DNA from: Alphaproteobacteria bacterium
GTDB lineage: Bacteria > Pseudomonadota > Alphaproteobacteria > UBA9219
Reading direction: 5' to 3'
DNA length: 64,000 bases
Assembly (NCBI GenBank): GCA_013286365.1
Contig: JABDFY010000001.1
Coordinates: 1 to 64,000, forward strand
Part shown: positions 28,276 through 37,621 of the stretch, in pieces
How positions within the stretch are numbered: the stretch's first letter is position 1
Layout: the number at the start of each line of letters is the position of its first letter
Made by a program: the position numbers and the translations under genes
The notes under the pieces: generated by a model
Seen by the model: only the letters and a program-made list of their open reading frames with translations
Told to the model about the DNA's origin: nothing
Databases searched by the model: none

Positions 28276-30534
28276 ATGGCCCGAACAGTAACCAAAACCC
28301 GCATGCCTGACGAACCTCCGGCAGAGATAATTGACAAAAAGCTTTCCGAGGCTTTATCGGAACGTTATCTGTCTTACGCGCTTTCAACCATCATGTCGCG
28401 CTCGCTACCTGATGTGCGTGATGGGTTGAAACCGGTTCACAGACGGCTCTTGTTCGCCATGCGTGAGCTGCGGTTGGAGCCAGGGCAGCCACCCAAAAAA
28501 TCAGCGCGCGTCGTAGGCGATGTGATTGGTAAATTTCATCCGCATGGTGATATTGCCGTTTATGATGCTCTGGTGCGCCTGGCACAAGATTTTTCACAAC
28601 GTTATCCGTTGATCGAAGGACAGGGTAACTTTGGCAATATCGACGGCGATAATGCCGCCGCTATGCGCTACACCGAGGCACGTCTTACTGAGGTTGCGCG
28701 TCTACTGCTCGATGGCATTGATGAAGATGCTGTAGATTTTCGCGCCACCTATGATGGCAGCGGTAGCGAGCCCGCGGTTCTGCCGGCAGCCTTTCCCAAT
28801 TTACTGGCTAATGGCTCAAATGGCATTGCCGTCGGCATGGCAACATCAATTCCACCTCATAATGTTAGCGAGTTATGTGATGCATTGCGCCACCTTATCC
28901 AACATCCCAACGCGCATATTGACAAATTAGTCAATCTTATACCCGGGCCCGATTTTCCAACTGGCGGCGTTCTGGTTGAAGACCGTATGCAAATTGTTGA
29001 AGCCTATAAAACGGGGCGGGGCTCTTTCCGGTTACGTGCCAGATGGGAAAAAGAAGAACTTAAACAGGCTACTTGGCAAATCATCGTTACAGAAATTCCT
29101 TACCAGGTACAAAAATCCAGGTTGATCGAAAAAATTGCGGAATTGCTAACAGAACGTAAACTACCCCTACTTGATGATGTCCGCGACGAGTCGGCCGACG
29201 ATGTACGTCTCGTCCTCGTGCCCAAAAGTCGAAATGTCGACCCTGCAGTTTTGATGGAATCTCTTTTCCGTCAAACGGAACTTGAAACGCGGGTACCGCT
29301 TAATCTCAATGTGTTAGATAAAGATTGTGTGCCCCAGGTAATGGATTTGCGTGCCGCTTTGCGCGCCTATCTCGATCATCGCCAAGTTGTTCTTGTGTGT
29401 CGCTCAACCCACAAGCTTGCGCAAATCGAAGCACGTCTCGAGGTCTTGGCGGGGTATCTGATCGCCTATCTCAATCTCGATAAAGTTATCAAAATCATTC
29501 GAACGGAAGATGAACCAAAGCCGGTTTTGATGAAAACGTTCAAACTTAGCGACACACAAGCCGAGGCTATCCTTAATATGCGCTTGCGATCACTGCGTAA
29601 GCTTGAAGAAATTGAAATTCGTAGCGAGCAAAAAGATCTTTCTGGCAAGCAGGCTGAACTTAAAAAACTACTTAAAAGTGAAGAATTGCGTTGGCAAAGG
29701 ATTGATACAGAAATTGCTGAACTCAAAAAGTTATTTGGCAAGAATACTAAACTTGGTGCGCGTCGTACAGAAATCGCTGAAGCTCCAGCGACTGTTGATG
29801 TGCCGGTAGAATCTTTTATTGAGCGTGAAAATGTAACCATTCTTTGCTCTGCCAAGAGTTGGATTCGTGCGATGAAAGGTCATATTGAGGAAGATACCGC
29901 CGCGCGAGCCGCTATAAAATATAAGGAAGGCGATGAAGAACGTTTCGTGCTGAACGCGGAAACAACCGATAAGATATTGTTATTTGCCAGCAATGGCCGT
30001 TTCTACACACTTGGCGGCGACAAACTTCCTGGCGGCAGAGGTCTCGGCGAGCCGGTACGGCTCATGATCGATATGCCGCCTGAAGCCGAAATTATAGGAG
30101 TGACTAAATATCAAGCTGATCAGAAATTTATCGTCGCTTCTAGCGATGGGCGTGGTTTTATTGTGAAAGCAGAAGATGTGCTAGCGCAAACCAAGAACGG
30201 TAAACAGGTTCTAAATGTAGCAGAAAAAACGCGCGCCGTTGCCTTCGCTCCTTTAGCGGGTGATCATGTGGCCGTTATCGGCACCAATCGAAAATTGTTG
30301 CTGTTTAAGAGCGATGAATTGCCCGAGATGGGCCGCGGCCGTGGCGTAATTTTACAAAAATACAAGGATGGCGGCTTGTCTGACGTCAAGAGTTTCAATC
30401 TCAAAGAAGGACTGTCTTGGAAATCAGGCGACCGTGAACGTACGGAAACAGATTTACGTGCCTGGATTGGAGCGCGAGCGCAGGCCGGCAAACTACCGCC
30501 CAACGGGTTTAGTCGCAGTAACAAGTTTGGTTAG
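28276..30534 (+). CDS. parC: DNA topoisomerase IV subunit A
   Basis: A 752-residue type IIA topoisomerase subunit that decatenates daughter chromosomes together with Par[23 protein letters not shown] (about 41-62) and the catalytic Tyr132 ([11 protein letters not shown]) mark the breakage-reunion domain. The C-terminal beta-pinwheel is short, as in ParC and unlike GyrA. In the quinolone-determining region the sequence is [10 protein letters not shown], so the residue equivalent to E. coli Ser80 is Ile93 and that of Glu84 is Asp97. The stop shares TTAG with the convergent small hypothetical gene. Confidence 0.95.
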   Translation: MARTVTKTRMPDEPPAEIIDKKLSEALSERYLSYALSTIMSRSLPDVRDGLKPVHRRLLFAMRELRLEPGQPPKKSARVVGDVIGKFHPHGDIAVYDALVRLAQDFSQRYPLIEGQGNFGNIDGDNAAAMRYTEARLTEVARLLLDGIDEDAVDFRATYDGSGSEPAVLPAAFPNLLANGSNGIAVGMATSIPPHNVSELCDALRHLIQHPNAHIDKLVNLIPGPDFPTGGVLVEDRMQIVEAYKTGRGSFRLRARWEKEELKQATWQIIVTEIPYQVQKSRLIEKIAELLTERKLPLLDDVRDESADDVRLVLVPKSRNVDPAVLMESLFRQTELETRVPLNLNVLDKDCVPQVMDLRAALRAYLDHRQVVLVCRSTHKLAQIEARLEVLAGYLIAYLNLDKVIKIIRTEDEPKPVLMKTFKLSDTQAEAILNMRLRSLRKLEEIEIRSEQKDLSGKQAELKKLLKSEELRWQRIDTEIAELKKLFGKNTKLGARRTEIAEAPATVDVPVESFIERENVTILCSAKSWIRAMKGHIEEDTAARAAIKYKEGDEERFVLNAETTDKILLFASNGRFYTLGGDKLPGGRGLGEPVRLMIDMPPEAEIIGVTKYQADQKFIVASSDGRGFIVKAEDVLAQTKNGKQVLNVAEKTRAVAFAPLAGDHVAVIGTNRKLLLFKSDELPEMGRGRGVILQKYKDGGLSDVKSFNLKEGLSWKSGDRERTETDLRAWIGARAQAGKLPPNGFSRSNKFG

Positions 30535-30902
30535 AGACCAGCTCTGCTGACACTAGAAAAAACTAAACGTGGATCATTTCGTAGGCTACCTATAGCTTCA
30601 ATATCCTTGAATACTTTTTTACGAGCCTCGCTATTTAACGGGGAGCGGTGAATAACTTGACGGAGCAAAAGCTGGGCTAATGGACTTACGGCACCAACGA
30701 TCTCCTGTCCGTAGGACCTGAAATATTCAAGCCATACATGAAGTCTGGCAGTGTTGATTATGGCGCTTTGAAGAAGTGCCAAGTTCTCTTCGAAAGATAC
30801 CGGGCCTGTTCCACAAGGATCTAGATCGTCGTTAAAACAGCGTCCACAGACGTGTGCGACGCCATTAGCAAAGTCGATGAATTTTTTAGCGTGTACTTTC
30901 AA
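30531..30902 (-). CDS. Small hypothetical protein, TTG start
   Basis: A 123-residue frame that I do not recognise, ending exactly against parC through a TTAG overlap. It is mostly helical by eye ([45 protein letters not shown]) and has cysteines in a CGRC and a DPCG context. The only start is TTG without a clear ribosome-binding site. A 46-codon frame beginning with ATG at 31026 overlaps it in another phase, so this may be the 3' part of a frameshifted or translationally coupled gene. No function is proposed. Confidence 0.45.
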   Translation of the reverse strand: MKVHAKKFIDFANGVAHVCGRCFNDDLDPCGTGPVSFEENLALLQSAIINTARLHVWLEYFRSYGQEIVGAVSPLAQLLLRQVIHRSPLNSEARKKVFKDIEAIGSLRNDPRLVFSSVSRAGL

Positions 30903-31026
30903 CAGAATCTGGAGAGCGCCTTATATTGCTTGTGACTTCCACTATTGCGTCATCTACGAGCCTCCGGACATCAATCGATATGATTTCGTGTGCCTGATTG
31001 ACGCCAATTGCTAGTCGGCTATTCAT
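30886..31026 (-). CDS. Possible 46-codon upstream frame
   Basis: An ATG-initiated frame (begins MNSRLAIGVNQAHEI, contains VRRLVDDAIVEVTSNIRR) stops at 30886-30888, overlapping the first codons of the 123-residue frame in another phase. Helical, charged composition like its neighbour suggests that one longer gene of about 165 residues was split by an indel near 30890-30905. Alternatively it is a leader peptide or chance. Confidence 0.3.
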   Translation of the reverse strand: MNSRLAIGVNQAHEIISIDVRRLVDDAIVEVTSNIRRSPDSVESTR

Positions 31027-31150
31027 GACTATATGACTCGAAAAAAGATAACATCAGTTCTAAATTTTTGTCGAAGTAAGTCGCCTTAAAGTGCGCGAAG
31101 CTATACCTCGCTTGTAAAATAGCAATCGTGGAATGAGAGGAGGATGGGAT

Positions 31151-31282
31151 ATGTTGTGGATAAGTAGAAGTTCCATAAATATGGAGAAATTAAATTATCG
31201 GCCATTATGCGCGCGAAATTTCCAATCCTTGGGACAGTTCTTTCTCAGCAATAATCTTGTCAATCGCAGCCCGTTCAGCTGA
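31151..31282 (+). CDS. Possible 43-residue small protein
   Basis: AGGAGGA at 31138-31144 stands six bases before an ATG, one of the best Shine-Dalgarno sites in the window. The frame encodes 43 residues (starts [14 protein letters not shown]) and runs antisense into the 3' end of rlmN. No family is recognised and the antisense overlap argues for caution. Confidence 0.25.
   Translation: MLWISRSSINMEKLNYRPLCARNFQSLGQFFLSNNLVNRSPFS
31155..31163 (-). promoter_or_regulatory. Perfect DnaA-box consensus
   Basis: The plus strand reads TGTGGATAA, the exact complement of the R1-type DnaA box TTATCCACA. It lies in a non-coding gap of about 300 bp. Only one copy was seen, so it is not proposed as an origin; a DnaA-titration or DnaA-regulated promoter site is possible. 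Confidence 0.35.
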
Positions 31283-32389
31283 TGATAAGCGAATACTTTG
31301 TGATTTCAATTGACCGCAGGCAGCCATGATATCGCGGCCGCGCGGCATACGTACAGGACTGGCATATCCGGCTTCGTTCACAATATCGCCGAATTTCTGG
31401 ATGGTTTTCCAATCCGAACATTCAAAAGGTGCGCCAGGCCAAGGATTAAAGGGAATAAGATTGATTTTTGCTGGGATGCCTCTCAGTAGTTTCACCAAAT
31501 GCTTGGCATCCACCGGACTATCATTAACATCTTTGAGCATGACATACTCAAACGTAACGCGTCGTGCATTGCTGATCCCCGGATATTCGCGGCAGGCCTT
31601 GAGAAGTTCCTTAATCGGATACATGCGGTTGATAGGAACAATTTGATCGCGTAATTCATCGGTTACGGCGTGCAAGCTTACGGCAAGATTAATATCAAGT
31701 TCATTTCCGCAGCGCTCGATCATTGGCACAACGCCCGAAGTCGATAACGTGATTTTGCGTTTACTGATAGCAATACCGTCGCCATTCATGATTATCTTTG
31801 CGGCCTTAGCCACATTCTCGTAATTGAACAGTGGCTCGCCCATTCCCATCAGCACAATATTGGAGAGCAGTCGGTCATCTTTAGTTGAAGGCCATTCCTT
31901 GAGCTTATCGCGCGCTAACATCACCTGCATCACAATTTCGCTGGCTTCGAGATTACGCACCAGACGTTGCGTGCCGGTATGGCAAAAACGGCAGGTGAGC
32001 GTGCAGCCAACTTGTGATGATACGCATAAAGCGCCACGGTCGATTTCAGGAATATGTACAGCCTCAATTTCTTGGCCGTCGACCATCTTTAATAACCATT
32101 TCCGTGTGCCGTCCTCGGATTTTTGGTCTTGCGTTACGGTCGGGCGCTCTAACATGAAGTGCGCAGCCAGTTTCTCGCGCACTGGCTTGGCCAGCGTGGT
32201 CATATTTTCGAAATCTGTTACGCCATGAAAGTAGATCCACGACCATAATTGTTTGGCACGGAATTTTTCTAAGCCAAGCGCAGTTATAGCTTCGAGCAGT
32301 TCGTCTTGGCTTAGGCCAATAAGATTCCGCCGCCCCGCAGCGTCGATTGCGGGTGGAGCAAAATATTTAGCGTGAGTAGCAATTCCCAT
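31205..32389 (-). CDS. rlmN: 23S rRNA/tRNA adenine C2-methyltransferase
   Basis: A 394-residue radical-SAM enzyme that methylates C2 of A2503 in 23S rRNA and A37 in some tRNAs. The cluster motif CxxxCxxC is at residues 129-136 ([14 protein letters not shown]); [15 protein letters not shown] and the C-terminal [12 protein letters not shown] with the methyl-carrying Cys are present. A TTG 12 codons upstream (32425) is possible, but the ATG at 32389 is preferred. The N-terminal [14 protein letters not shown] domain is as in alphaproteobacterial homologues. It lies 47 bp after the IalB-like gene on the same strand. Confidence 0.95.
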   Translation of the reverse strand: MGIATHAKYFAPPAIDAAGRRNLIGLSQDELLEAITALGLEKFRAKQLWSWIYFHGVTDFENMTTLAKPVREKLAAHFMLERPTVTQDQKSEDGTRKWLLKMVDGQEIEAVHIPEIDRGALCVSSQVGCTLTCRFCHTGTQRLVRNLEASEIVMQVMLARDKLKEWPSTKDDRLLSNIVLMGMGEPLFNYENVAKAAKIIMNGDGIAISKRKITLSTSGVVPMIERCGNELDINLAVSLHAVTDELRDQIVPINRMYPIKELLKACREYPGISNARRVTFEYVMLKDVNDSPVDAKHLVKLLRGIPAKINLIPFNPWPGAPFECSDWKTIQKFGDIVNEAGYASPVRMPRGRDIMAACGQLKSQSIRLSSAERAAIDKIIAEKELSQGLEISRA

Positions 32390-32436
32390 GACAGTTAGAT
32401 GCCTGGAAAAGGGCTGTTCTGTCAAAACTTACGTCT

Positions 32437-33069
32437 CTATTTAGATTTCTTTTTTTTATTAGGTAACGATTTGGGGTTCTCAACATCAAGCCCACAGGCC
32501 TTGCCGATTGCCGTGTAAGCCGCTGAAGAGCCTTTGATATCGAGCGTATCGGTCAGTGTTTGGCCATGCACAGATACGCCCGTAACACGCATGCTTTTGC
32601 CGAAGCGTATAGCAGCGGCTAACGCCCGGTCGGTGGTGGCATCGCGCGACCAGGCAGTATCATTTTGTGTGAAGAGGCTGAACTGGGTTTTACCAAGCTC
32701 TATCTTTACATCGCTGATGGGTTTGAAATTATAGCCAGCTGTATAGCTCACCACATCTTTGCTTCCTTCGGCAGGACGCTCCGTGATCATAAGATAAATT
32801 GATCCACGTTTAGCCGCTTTATCTTTGACTTTACCTCTTGTTTTGAGGGGCGGGGGTTGATTGGGATGCGAAATCAACAGCATGTAGCAGACCTCTTGAT
32901 CGCCTTCATGGGCCGTGTAGGCCGACCAGTTGCCAAAGATACCGAGGGATTTGGGGCTACCCGTCGGCTCCGCTGCTTTAACAGGTAGCTGGAACAAGAT
33001 AGTAGCGAAGGTCAAAGCAATTATCAGAACACGAAGCGACATAAAGCCAAACTCTTTGGATGATTTCAC
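32437..33069 (-). CDS. IalB-family (invasion-associated locus B) protein
   Basis: A 210-residue exported protein of the invasion-associated locus B family, common in alphaproteobacteria and not by itself evidence of pathogenicity. A signal sequence (MSLRVLIIALTFATI, then VKAAE) starts at internal Met10 (33042). The outer start is a GTG at 33069 that overlaps the PBP stop (GTGA). The mature domain has FGNWSAYTAHEGDQEVCYML, RGSIYLMITERP and ending FGKSMRVTG, with two cysteines that may form a disulfide. The C-terminus is very basic (NKKKKSK). Periplasmic location is predicted. Confidence 0.85.
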   Translation of the reverse strand: MKSSKEFGFMSLRVLIIALTFATILFQLPVKAAEPTGSPKSLGIFGNWSAYTAHEGDQEVCYMLLISHPNQPPPLKTRGKVKDKAAKRGSIYLMITERPAEGSKDVVSYTAGYNFKPISDVKIELGKTQFSLFTQNDTAWSRDATTDRALAAAIRFGKSMRVTGVSVHGQTLTDTLDIKGSSAAYTAIGKACGLDVENPKSLPNKKKKSK

Positions 33070-36000
33070 TGTCCTACCGATCCGATCACGCCATTCTGCG
33101 CCGTCATGGGCGCGCCATTAATAAGCGGCTGAAAAATGGGGGCCAATGATTTCAGTGTCTGCACGGCAAGCGCACTACTGAAGTTATAGTTGGCAGCATC
33201 TTCGCCGGCGACATGAGCTGTAATTGTTCCAAAGAACCGATCGCCAATGAAGAAGACAAACGTACCGGTACGATTGACAACGCGCGAGGAAATAAGTTTC
33301 CCACCGGCGCCAAATTCATCATAGCGGTGATCGCCAGTTCCAGTTTTGCCGCCTATCAAGAGGGGCTTGCCGGTGCCATCGACATAAGCGCCTTTGATAC
33401 GCTTGGCTGTTCCATTCTCAGCGACGTCGATCATCGCTGCTTTAACAATGCGAGCAATGGCTGGATTGAGTAGATGCTCACCTTCGTTGGGGCCATTATG
33501 TACCATAACTGTTTGGTAGGGCGTGTTGGCGCCGAATTGCAGAGTATCAAAGCGTGCGGTTGGTACTTTGATGCCGTCATTTAGAATAAGTCCTACGAGC
33601 TCGGCCAAAGCATCGGGACGATCGGCAGAACTGCCAATGGCTGTCGCATAGCTTGGCACAAGACGATCAAAGGGGTAACCGAGCCTTGCCCAGTGTTGTT
33701 GAATTCGCTTGAAAGCATCCAACTCCAAAATAATACGAATGCGCGTATCCTGTGCGTGTTTTAGGCGTGGGTTGAATAACCAAGCATAACTTTGAACGCG
33801 CATCTGCTTGCTGACAGCCAAAATGGCATTGCGTGAGGCCTTTGGGTTGGCTTGCAAATAACTCACCAACCATAATTCAAGCGGATTTACGCCTGCGATA
33901 TAGCCTCTGTCCGCAAGATTATATCTAGTCACCGGATAATCATTATAGAGTTGTTTCAACCGTTCGCCATCAAGTGCTGTTCGCACCGGATGTCGGTTCA
34001 TATAGGCAACATACTCGTCAAAACTACCATGAGGCAGTACGGAACGGAAAATGATCGTGTGTGCCGTGGCACCACTATGGCCATGGCTTGTCAGTTTATC
34101 TAAGGCATCGTCTGGACTGCTGCCGATATAATCGCTCATGTAGCGGCTAAGAAAAACACTGCCTTCACGGTCGGCGTAGCGTTCTAAATAAGCCTTGCGC
34201 GCAGGTTGATCGGGATCGTCCAGCAATTCCTGTTTCGTCACAGGGCCTTGTGCGATCATGTAATTTACGACATCGCGCATAAGGCGTACAAAAACGAGAT
34301 TGACCGAATTACGAAAGGCTTCACGTAAATCCATCGTCTCGACATTTTCTGATTTTTCGAAATTTACAAAGCTGTGTTCACCACCACCTGTGAAAAAAAC
34401 TTCACTGGGGTTTCCGGAGTAAGTTCGGTCCATCGCCGCCTCAAGAATATCATCAAGTTTACCATCGGGATGCTTGGCCATCCATGTTGTGGCCCAAGTT
34501 GTCAGGTTATCCGGGGCATCATCGGCTATCGATTGAAGATCCTCTAATGACACGCCGTCGTAACGCTGATAAAGCTCGTCAATAATTTCGAGATAAGTAA
34601 CAAGTGTGCGTAATTTTGCCGTCGAGCCAAGGTCGAGTTTGACGCCCTCGTTCATGTCGAAGGGTTCATCGATGTTATCGGCCTGCACACGGATCCGGTT
34701 GGCATCGTTACCGCGTTCATAAAGTATGACGCTCCATTTAATTTTGGTCGGGTCATTCTCAGGAGCGAGAAGACGAAAACCGTAAAGTCCAATAGACTGC
34801 AGAAAATTTTTATCACTCATCTTCCTTAGAAAATCGACGACTTTCTGTTGTGTTGTTTCATCAAGAGTTGTGACAGCGGCAAGGTCAAGTCGGTCAAGTT
34901 CATAAAGATTTTTCAGGCCCAACATACTAAGGAGATGGTTGCGCAAAGAGTTTGTCGCTTTCTGCTCTATGAACGGTGTTTGAGGTGGTTGCGGCGGATC
35001 GGCAAGAAATCTAAAGGAGGCCGCTTTGCTGGCTTCCCGCAAAGTATCGGAGATGATCCCGGCGGCCTTCAACCTATCTAACGTTACATCAGTAAGATCA
35101 TCGAGTTCTTCGCGATCTGTCAGCAAATAATATGTTGGACGTCTTTGAGCTAAGATCAGACCCAACACCTCACGATAAACATGTGCTTTAGTACGCAGCG
35201 AATCTGGGTCGCTTTCGGGTAAATTCAGCGCCGTGATCGCCTCATTAAGGTCCTGCCCAAACCAAGCCCATAATCCGTCGCCGATGCTATTGACCTCGCC
35301 AAATCCCGGTCGTGCACTTAATGTCGTGCTGTTGAGGTAATCGAGGACGATCTGTTTACGTACCTCACGCGTGTCCGGTCCGTCTAAATAGGCACGCAGG
35401 CTGCCCGAAATAATTTGGCGTAATTTATCCATAGCATTGCGGGTTTCGCCACCTGGTGAATAGCGAAATTTCTCAATCTGTGTCGCGAGGGTGCTGCCGC
35501 CGCCAGCATTAAAACCTGGCACAACGTACTGCATCATGTGACCGAAGGCGGCAAACAGAAATCGGTCCCACTCTATAACCGGATTACGTGTCGCAGGCCC
35601 TGGCTGCAGAAGCTCGCGGTTTTCAATGTACAAGAGAGTGTTGACAAGCAACGGCGGAATTGAACGAAAATCGGAAAAAATGTGGTTGGGATAGCTGGCC
35701 GCATAGAGTGGTTGGCCTTCGTGATCGTAGAGCATGAGGCCAGTTACTGTTTTTGCGTGATAGATGGGATAAAGCCCATCGTTGATTAGTTTCTGATAGG
35801 CCGGAGAAGGACGTGCTTGCCAGGCCACTGTGTAATTATCAGAGGTAAGAGATTTGATAAAAAATGGCAGATAACTGTATCCAAGACGTTGGTTGTAAGG
35901 ACCTGTTGATGGATAACGCAACTTGGGATTTAGGCCTGGCTCCATGGTAAGGTGAATGCCAGATGTAAGATTTGTAAACCACTCCGATTGAAATCGCGAT

Positions 36001-36146
36001 GTCCGCATTTCGCTGTACGCCAAAGTGCAGAGCACGGCGCCAAAACCAAGCAAGATCACAATCGGAACAAGCAAAAACGCGCGCGGCAGCCGCATGCGGT
36101 AAAGCGGCGTTTCCTCGTCGGATGTTGATGACCAGGAAAGTGGCAT
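33066..36146 (-). CDS. Large bifunctional-type penicillin-binding protein
   Basis: A 1026-residue membrane-anchored class A PBP-like protein (TM about 21-44). The glycosyltransferase-51 region is about 150-300, with YIENREL (Glu175, in place of the usual EDR) and GGGSTLATQIEKF. The transpeptidase region has STAK (Ser508, Lys511), SVN (614-616) and KTGTGDHR (934-936). The 318 residues between SVN and KTG are unusually long and helical. It should polymerise and crosslink peptidoglycan, though changes in the GT motif leave polymerase activity uncertain. The stop overlaps the IalB-like gene; hisS lies 11 bp upstream on the same strand. Confidence 0.85.
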   Translation of the reverse strand: MPLSWSSTSDEETPLYRMRLPRAFLLVPIVILLGFGAVLCTLAYSEMRTSRFQSEWFTNLTSGIHLTMEPGLNPKLRYPSTGPYNQRLGYSYLPFFIKSLTSDNYTVAWQARPSPAYQKLINDGLYPIYHAKTVTGLMLYDHEGQPLYAASYPNHIFSDFRSIPPLLVNTLLYIENRELLQPGPATRNPVIEWDRFLFAAFGHMMQYVVPGFNAGGGSTLATQIEKFRYSPGGETRNAMDKLRQIISGSLRAYLDGPDTREVRKQIVLDYLNSTTLSARPGFGEVNSIGDGLWAWFGQDLNEAITALNLPESDPDSLRTKAHVYREVLGLILAQRRPTYYLLTDREELDDLTDVTLDRLKAAGIISDTLREASKAASFRFLADPPQPPQTPFIEQKATNSLRNHLLSMLGLKNLYELDRLDLAAVTTLDETTQQKVVDFLRKMSDKNFLQSIGLYGFRLLAPENDPTKIKWSVILYERGNDANRIRVQADNIDEPFDMNEGVKLDLGSTAKLRTLVTYLEIIDELYQRYDGVSLEDLQSIADDAPDNLTTWATTWMAKHPDGKLDDILEAAMDRTYSGNPSEVFFTGGGEHSFVNFEKSENVETMDLREAFRNSVNLVFVRLMRDVVNYMIAQGPVTKQELLDDPDQPARKAYLERYADREGSVFLSRYMSDYIGSSPDDALDKLTSHGHSGATAHTIIFRSVLPHGSFDEYVAYMNRHPVRTALDGERLKQLYNDYPVTRYNLADRGYIAGVNPLELWLVSYLQANPKASRNAILAVSKQMRVQSYAWLFNPRLKHAQDTRIRIILELDAFKRIQQHWARLGYPFDRLVPSYATAIGSSADRPDALAELVGLILNDGIKVPTARFDTLQFGANTPYQTVMVHNGPNEGEHLLNPAIARIVKAAMIDVAENGTAKRIKGAYVDGTGKPLLIGGKTGTGDHRYDEFGAGGKLISSRVVNRTGTFVFFIGDRFFGTITAHVAGEDAANYNFSSALAVQTLKSLAPIFQPLINGAPMTAQNGVIGSVGQ

Positions 36147-36157
36147 AGTGACTGTCT

Positions 36158-37513
36158 TTAATCCTTGTGGTGTATGATGTTCTTTAGTCTGTTGATCAAC
36201 TCAGTTCTTGGAAGCTCTAGTTGAGATTTTGCCATCAAATCTTTTATGAGGACATTGCCTTTGGATTGCTCATTCTCGCCGATGATAATGGCGAGTGGAA
36301 TGCCGGCGCGATCGGCGTATTTTAGCTGCTTATCAAGTTTTGCGGGCTCAAGATAATTTTCAACATTATATCCGGCATGACGCAACTCTGTGCCTAACGA
36401 CAAGTAGACGGAACTTAATTGTGGATCTAGTTGCGTGATCAAGATTTGCACGTTGTGCGGCACTTGCGGCAATAGATTATGCATGTTGAGCTGGTCGTAA
36501 AGGCGCGTTAAACCAATTGAAAGTCCAACGCCTGGGAGTTTTGATTTGGTGTAAAGACCGGCAAGATCATCGTAACGACCGCCGGAGCATACGCTGCCAA
36601 ATTCCGGGTGAGCATCGATAAAGGTTTCGTAAACCGTGCCGGTATAATAATCGAGGCCGCGCGCAATGGCGAGATTAAGACGTGTGCGATTCTCGGCAAC
36701 GCCCAACGCCTTCAGGGATACTACAATCTGCGACAACTCCATTAGTCCTTGCAAGAATACGGGGTGTTCGGCTTTTTCTGCCCGTAGAGCCGCGAGCAAT
36801 TCTTCCTTGCTGCCCGTATGGGTGATTAAACTCAACAGGCGGTCAGCAATTATATCTTTCAATCCGAGATCAACGAGGGCTTCACGTACCTTGGGACGTC
36901 CGATTTTATCGAGCTTGTCGATATCACGCAGAACAAGCTTTTGTTTTTCGGCATCATCAATGCCGAAACTTGCTAACAATCCAAGGAGGATTTTGCGGTT
37001 GCTGAAATGTATGGTGAATTCGCCGACATTAAGTTCTTCAAATATACGTACGATAATTGCCGGTAATTCGGCGTCATAAGCCGGATCAAGTTTATCTTTG
37101 CCTATGACGTCTATATCGCATTGATAAAATTCTCGGAACCTTCCACGCTGTGCCCGCTCACCGCGATAGACACGTTGAATTTGATAGCGTCGGAACGGAA
37201 ACACCAACTCACGCTCATGTTCGGCGACGTAACGCGCCAAGGGCACCGTCAGATCAAAGCGTAAAGCAAGATCAGCCTCATGGCCTTGCTGTAAAGAACC
37301 GGTCGATTGCACAAAATAGACTTGTTTTTCCGTCTCACCGCCGGATTTAGTCAAAAGGACGTCTTTCAGTTCAAAAACCGGTGTCTCTACCGGCACAAAA
37401 CCGAAGCGCTCAAAGCCACGACGAATAGTATCAAGCATATGCTGAAACACCATTTGCTGGCGTGGGAGCAATTCGAGCGTTCCTGGGGCTGTTCTGGGTT
37501 GAATAATGGTCAT
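36158..37513 (-). CDS. hisS: Histidyl-tRNA synthetase
   Basis: A 451-residue class II synthetase charging tRNA-His. Class II motifs are visible: GFVPVETPVFE (motif 1), RYQIQRVYRGERAQRGRFREFYQCDIDVIG (motif 2, around residues 108-137), and LSIGLTRL (motif 3). The histidine-specific signature LARGLDYYTGTVYE is also present, followed by the anticodon-binding domain (about 350-445). It is the longer form with an internal helical insert. It is not beside ispG/prfA as in many relatives but upstream of the large PBP. Confidence 0.95.
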   Translation of the reverse strand: MTIIQPRTAPGTLELLPRQQMVFQHMLDTIRRGFERFGFVPVETPVFELKDVLLTKSGGETEKQVYFVQSTGSLQQGHEADLALRFDLTVPLARYVAEHERELVFPFRRYQIQRVYRGERAQRGRFREFYQCDIDVIGKDKLDPAYDAELPAIIVRIFEELNVGEFTIHFSNRKILLGLLASFGIDDAEKQKLVLRDIDKLDKIGRPKVREALVDLGLKDIIADRLLSLITHTGSKEELLAALRAEKAEHPVFLQGLMELSQIVVSLKALGVAENRTRLNLAIARGLDYYTGTVYETFIDAHPEFGSVCSGGRYDDLAGLYTKSKLPGVGLSIGLTRLYDQLNMHNLLPQVPHNVQILITQLDPQLSSVYLSLGTELRHAGYNVENYLEPAKLDKQLKYADRAGIPLAIIIGENEQSKGNVLIKDLMAKSQLELPRTELINRLKNIIHHKD

Positions 37514-37621
37514 GAAGCGAGCTTAAACCTAGCAAGAGTCGATGTCTGCACTTATAACCAATTGTCATCAGTTTTGCGATATGCTGATCTAGCCTTCCAC
37601 CTGAATTTTTTGGCAGCCTTG

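Noticed and set aside
31155-31163. Replication origin at the DnaA box
   Set aside because: Only one box was found, with no AT-rich unwinding element, further boxes, or typical origin neighbours.
32437-33069. Pathogenicity marker (IalB)
   Set aside because: The family is common in free-living alphaproteobacteria; the name alone does not support virulence.
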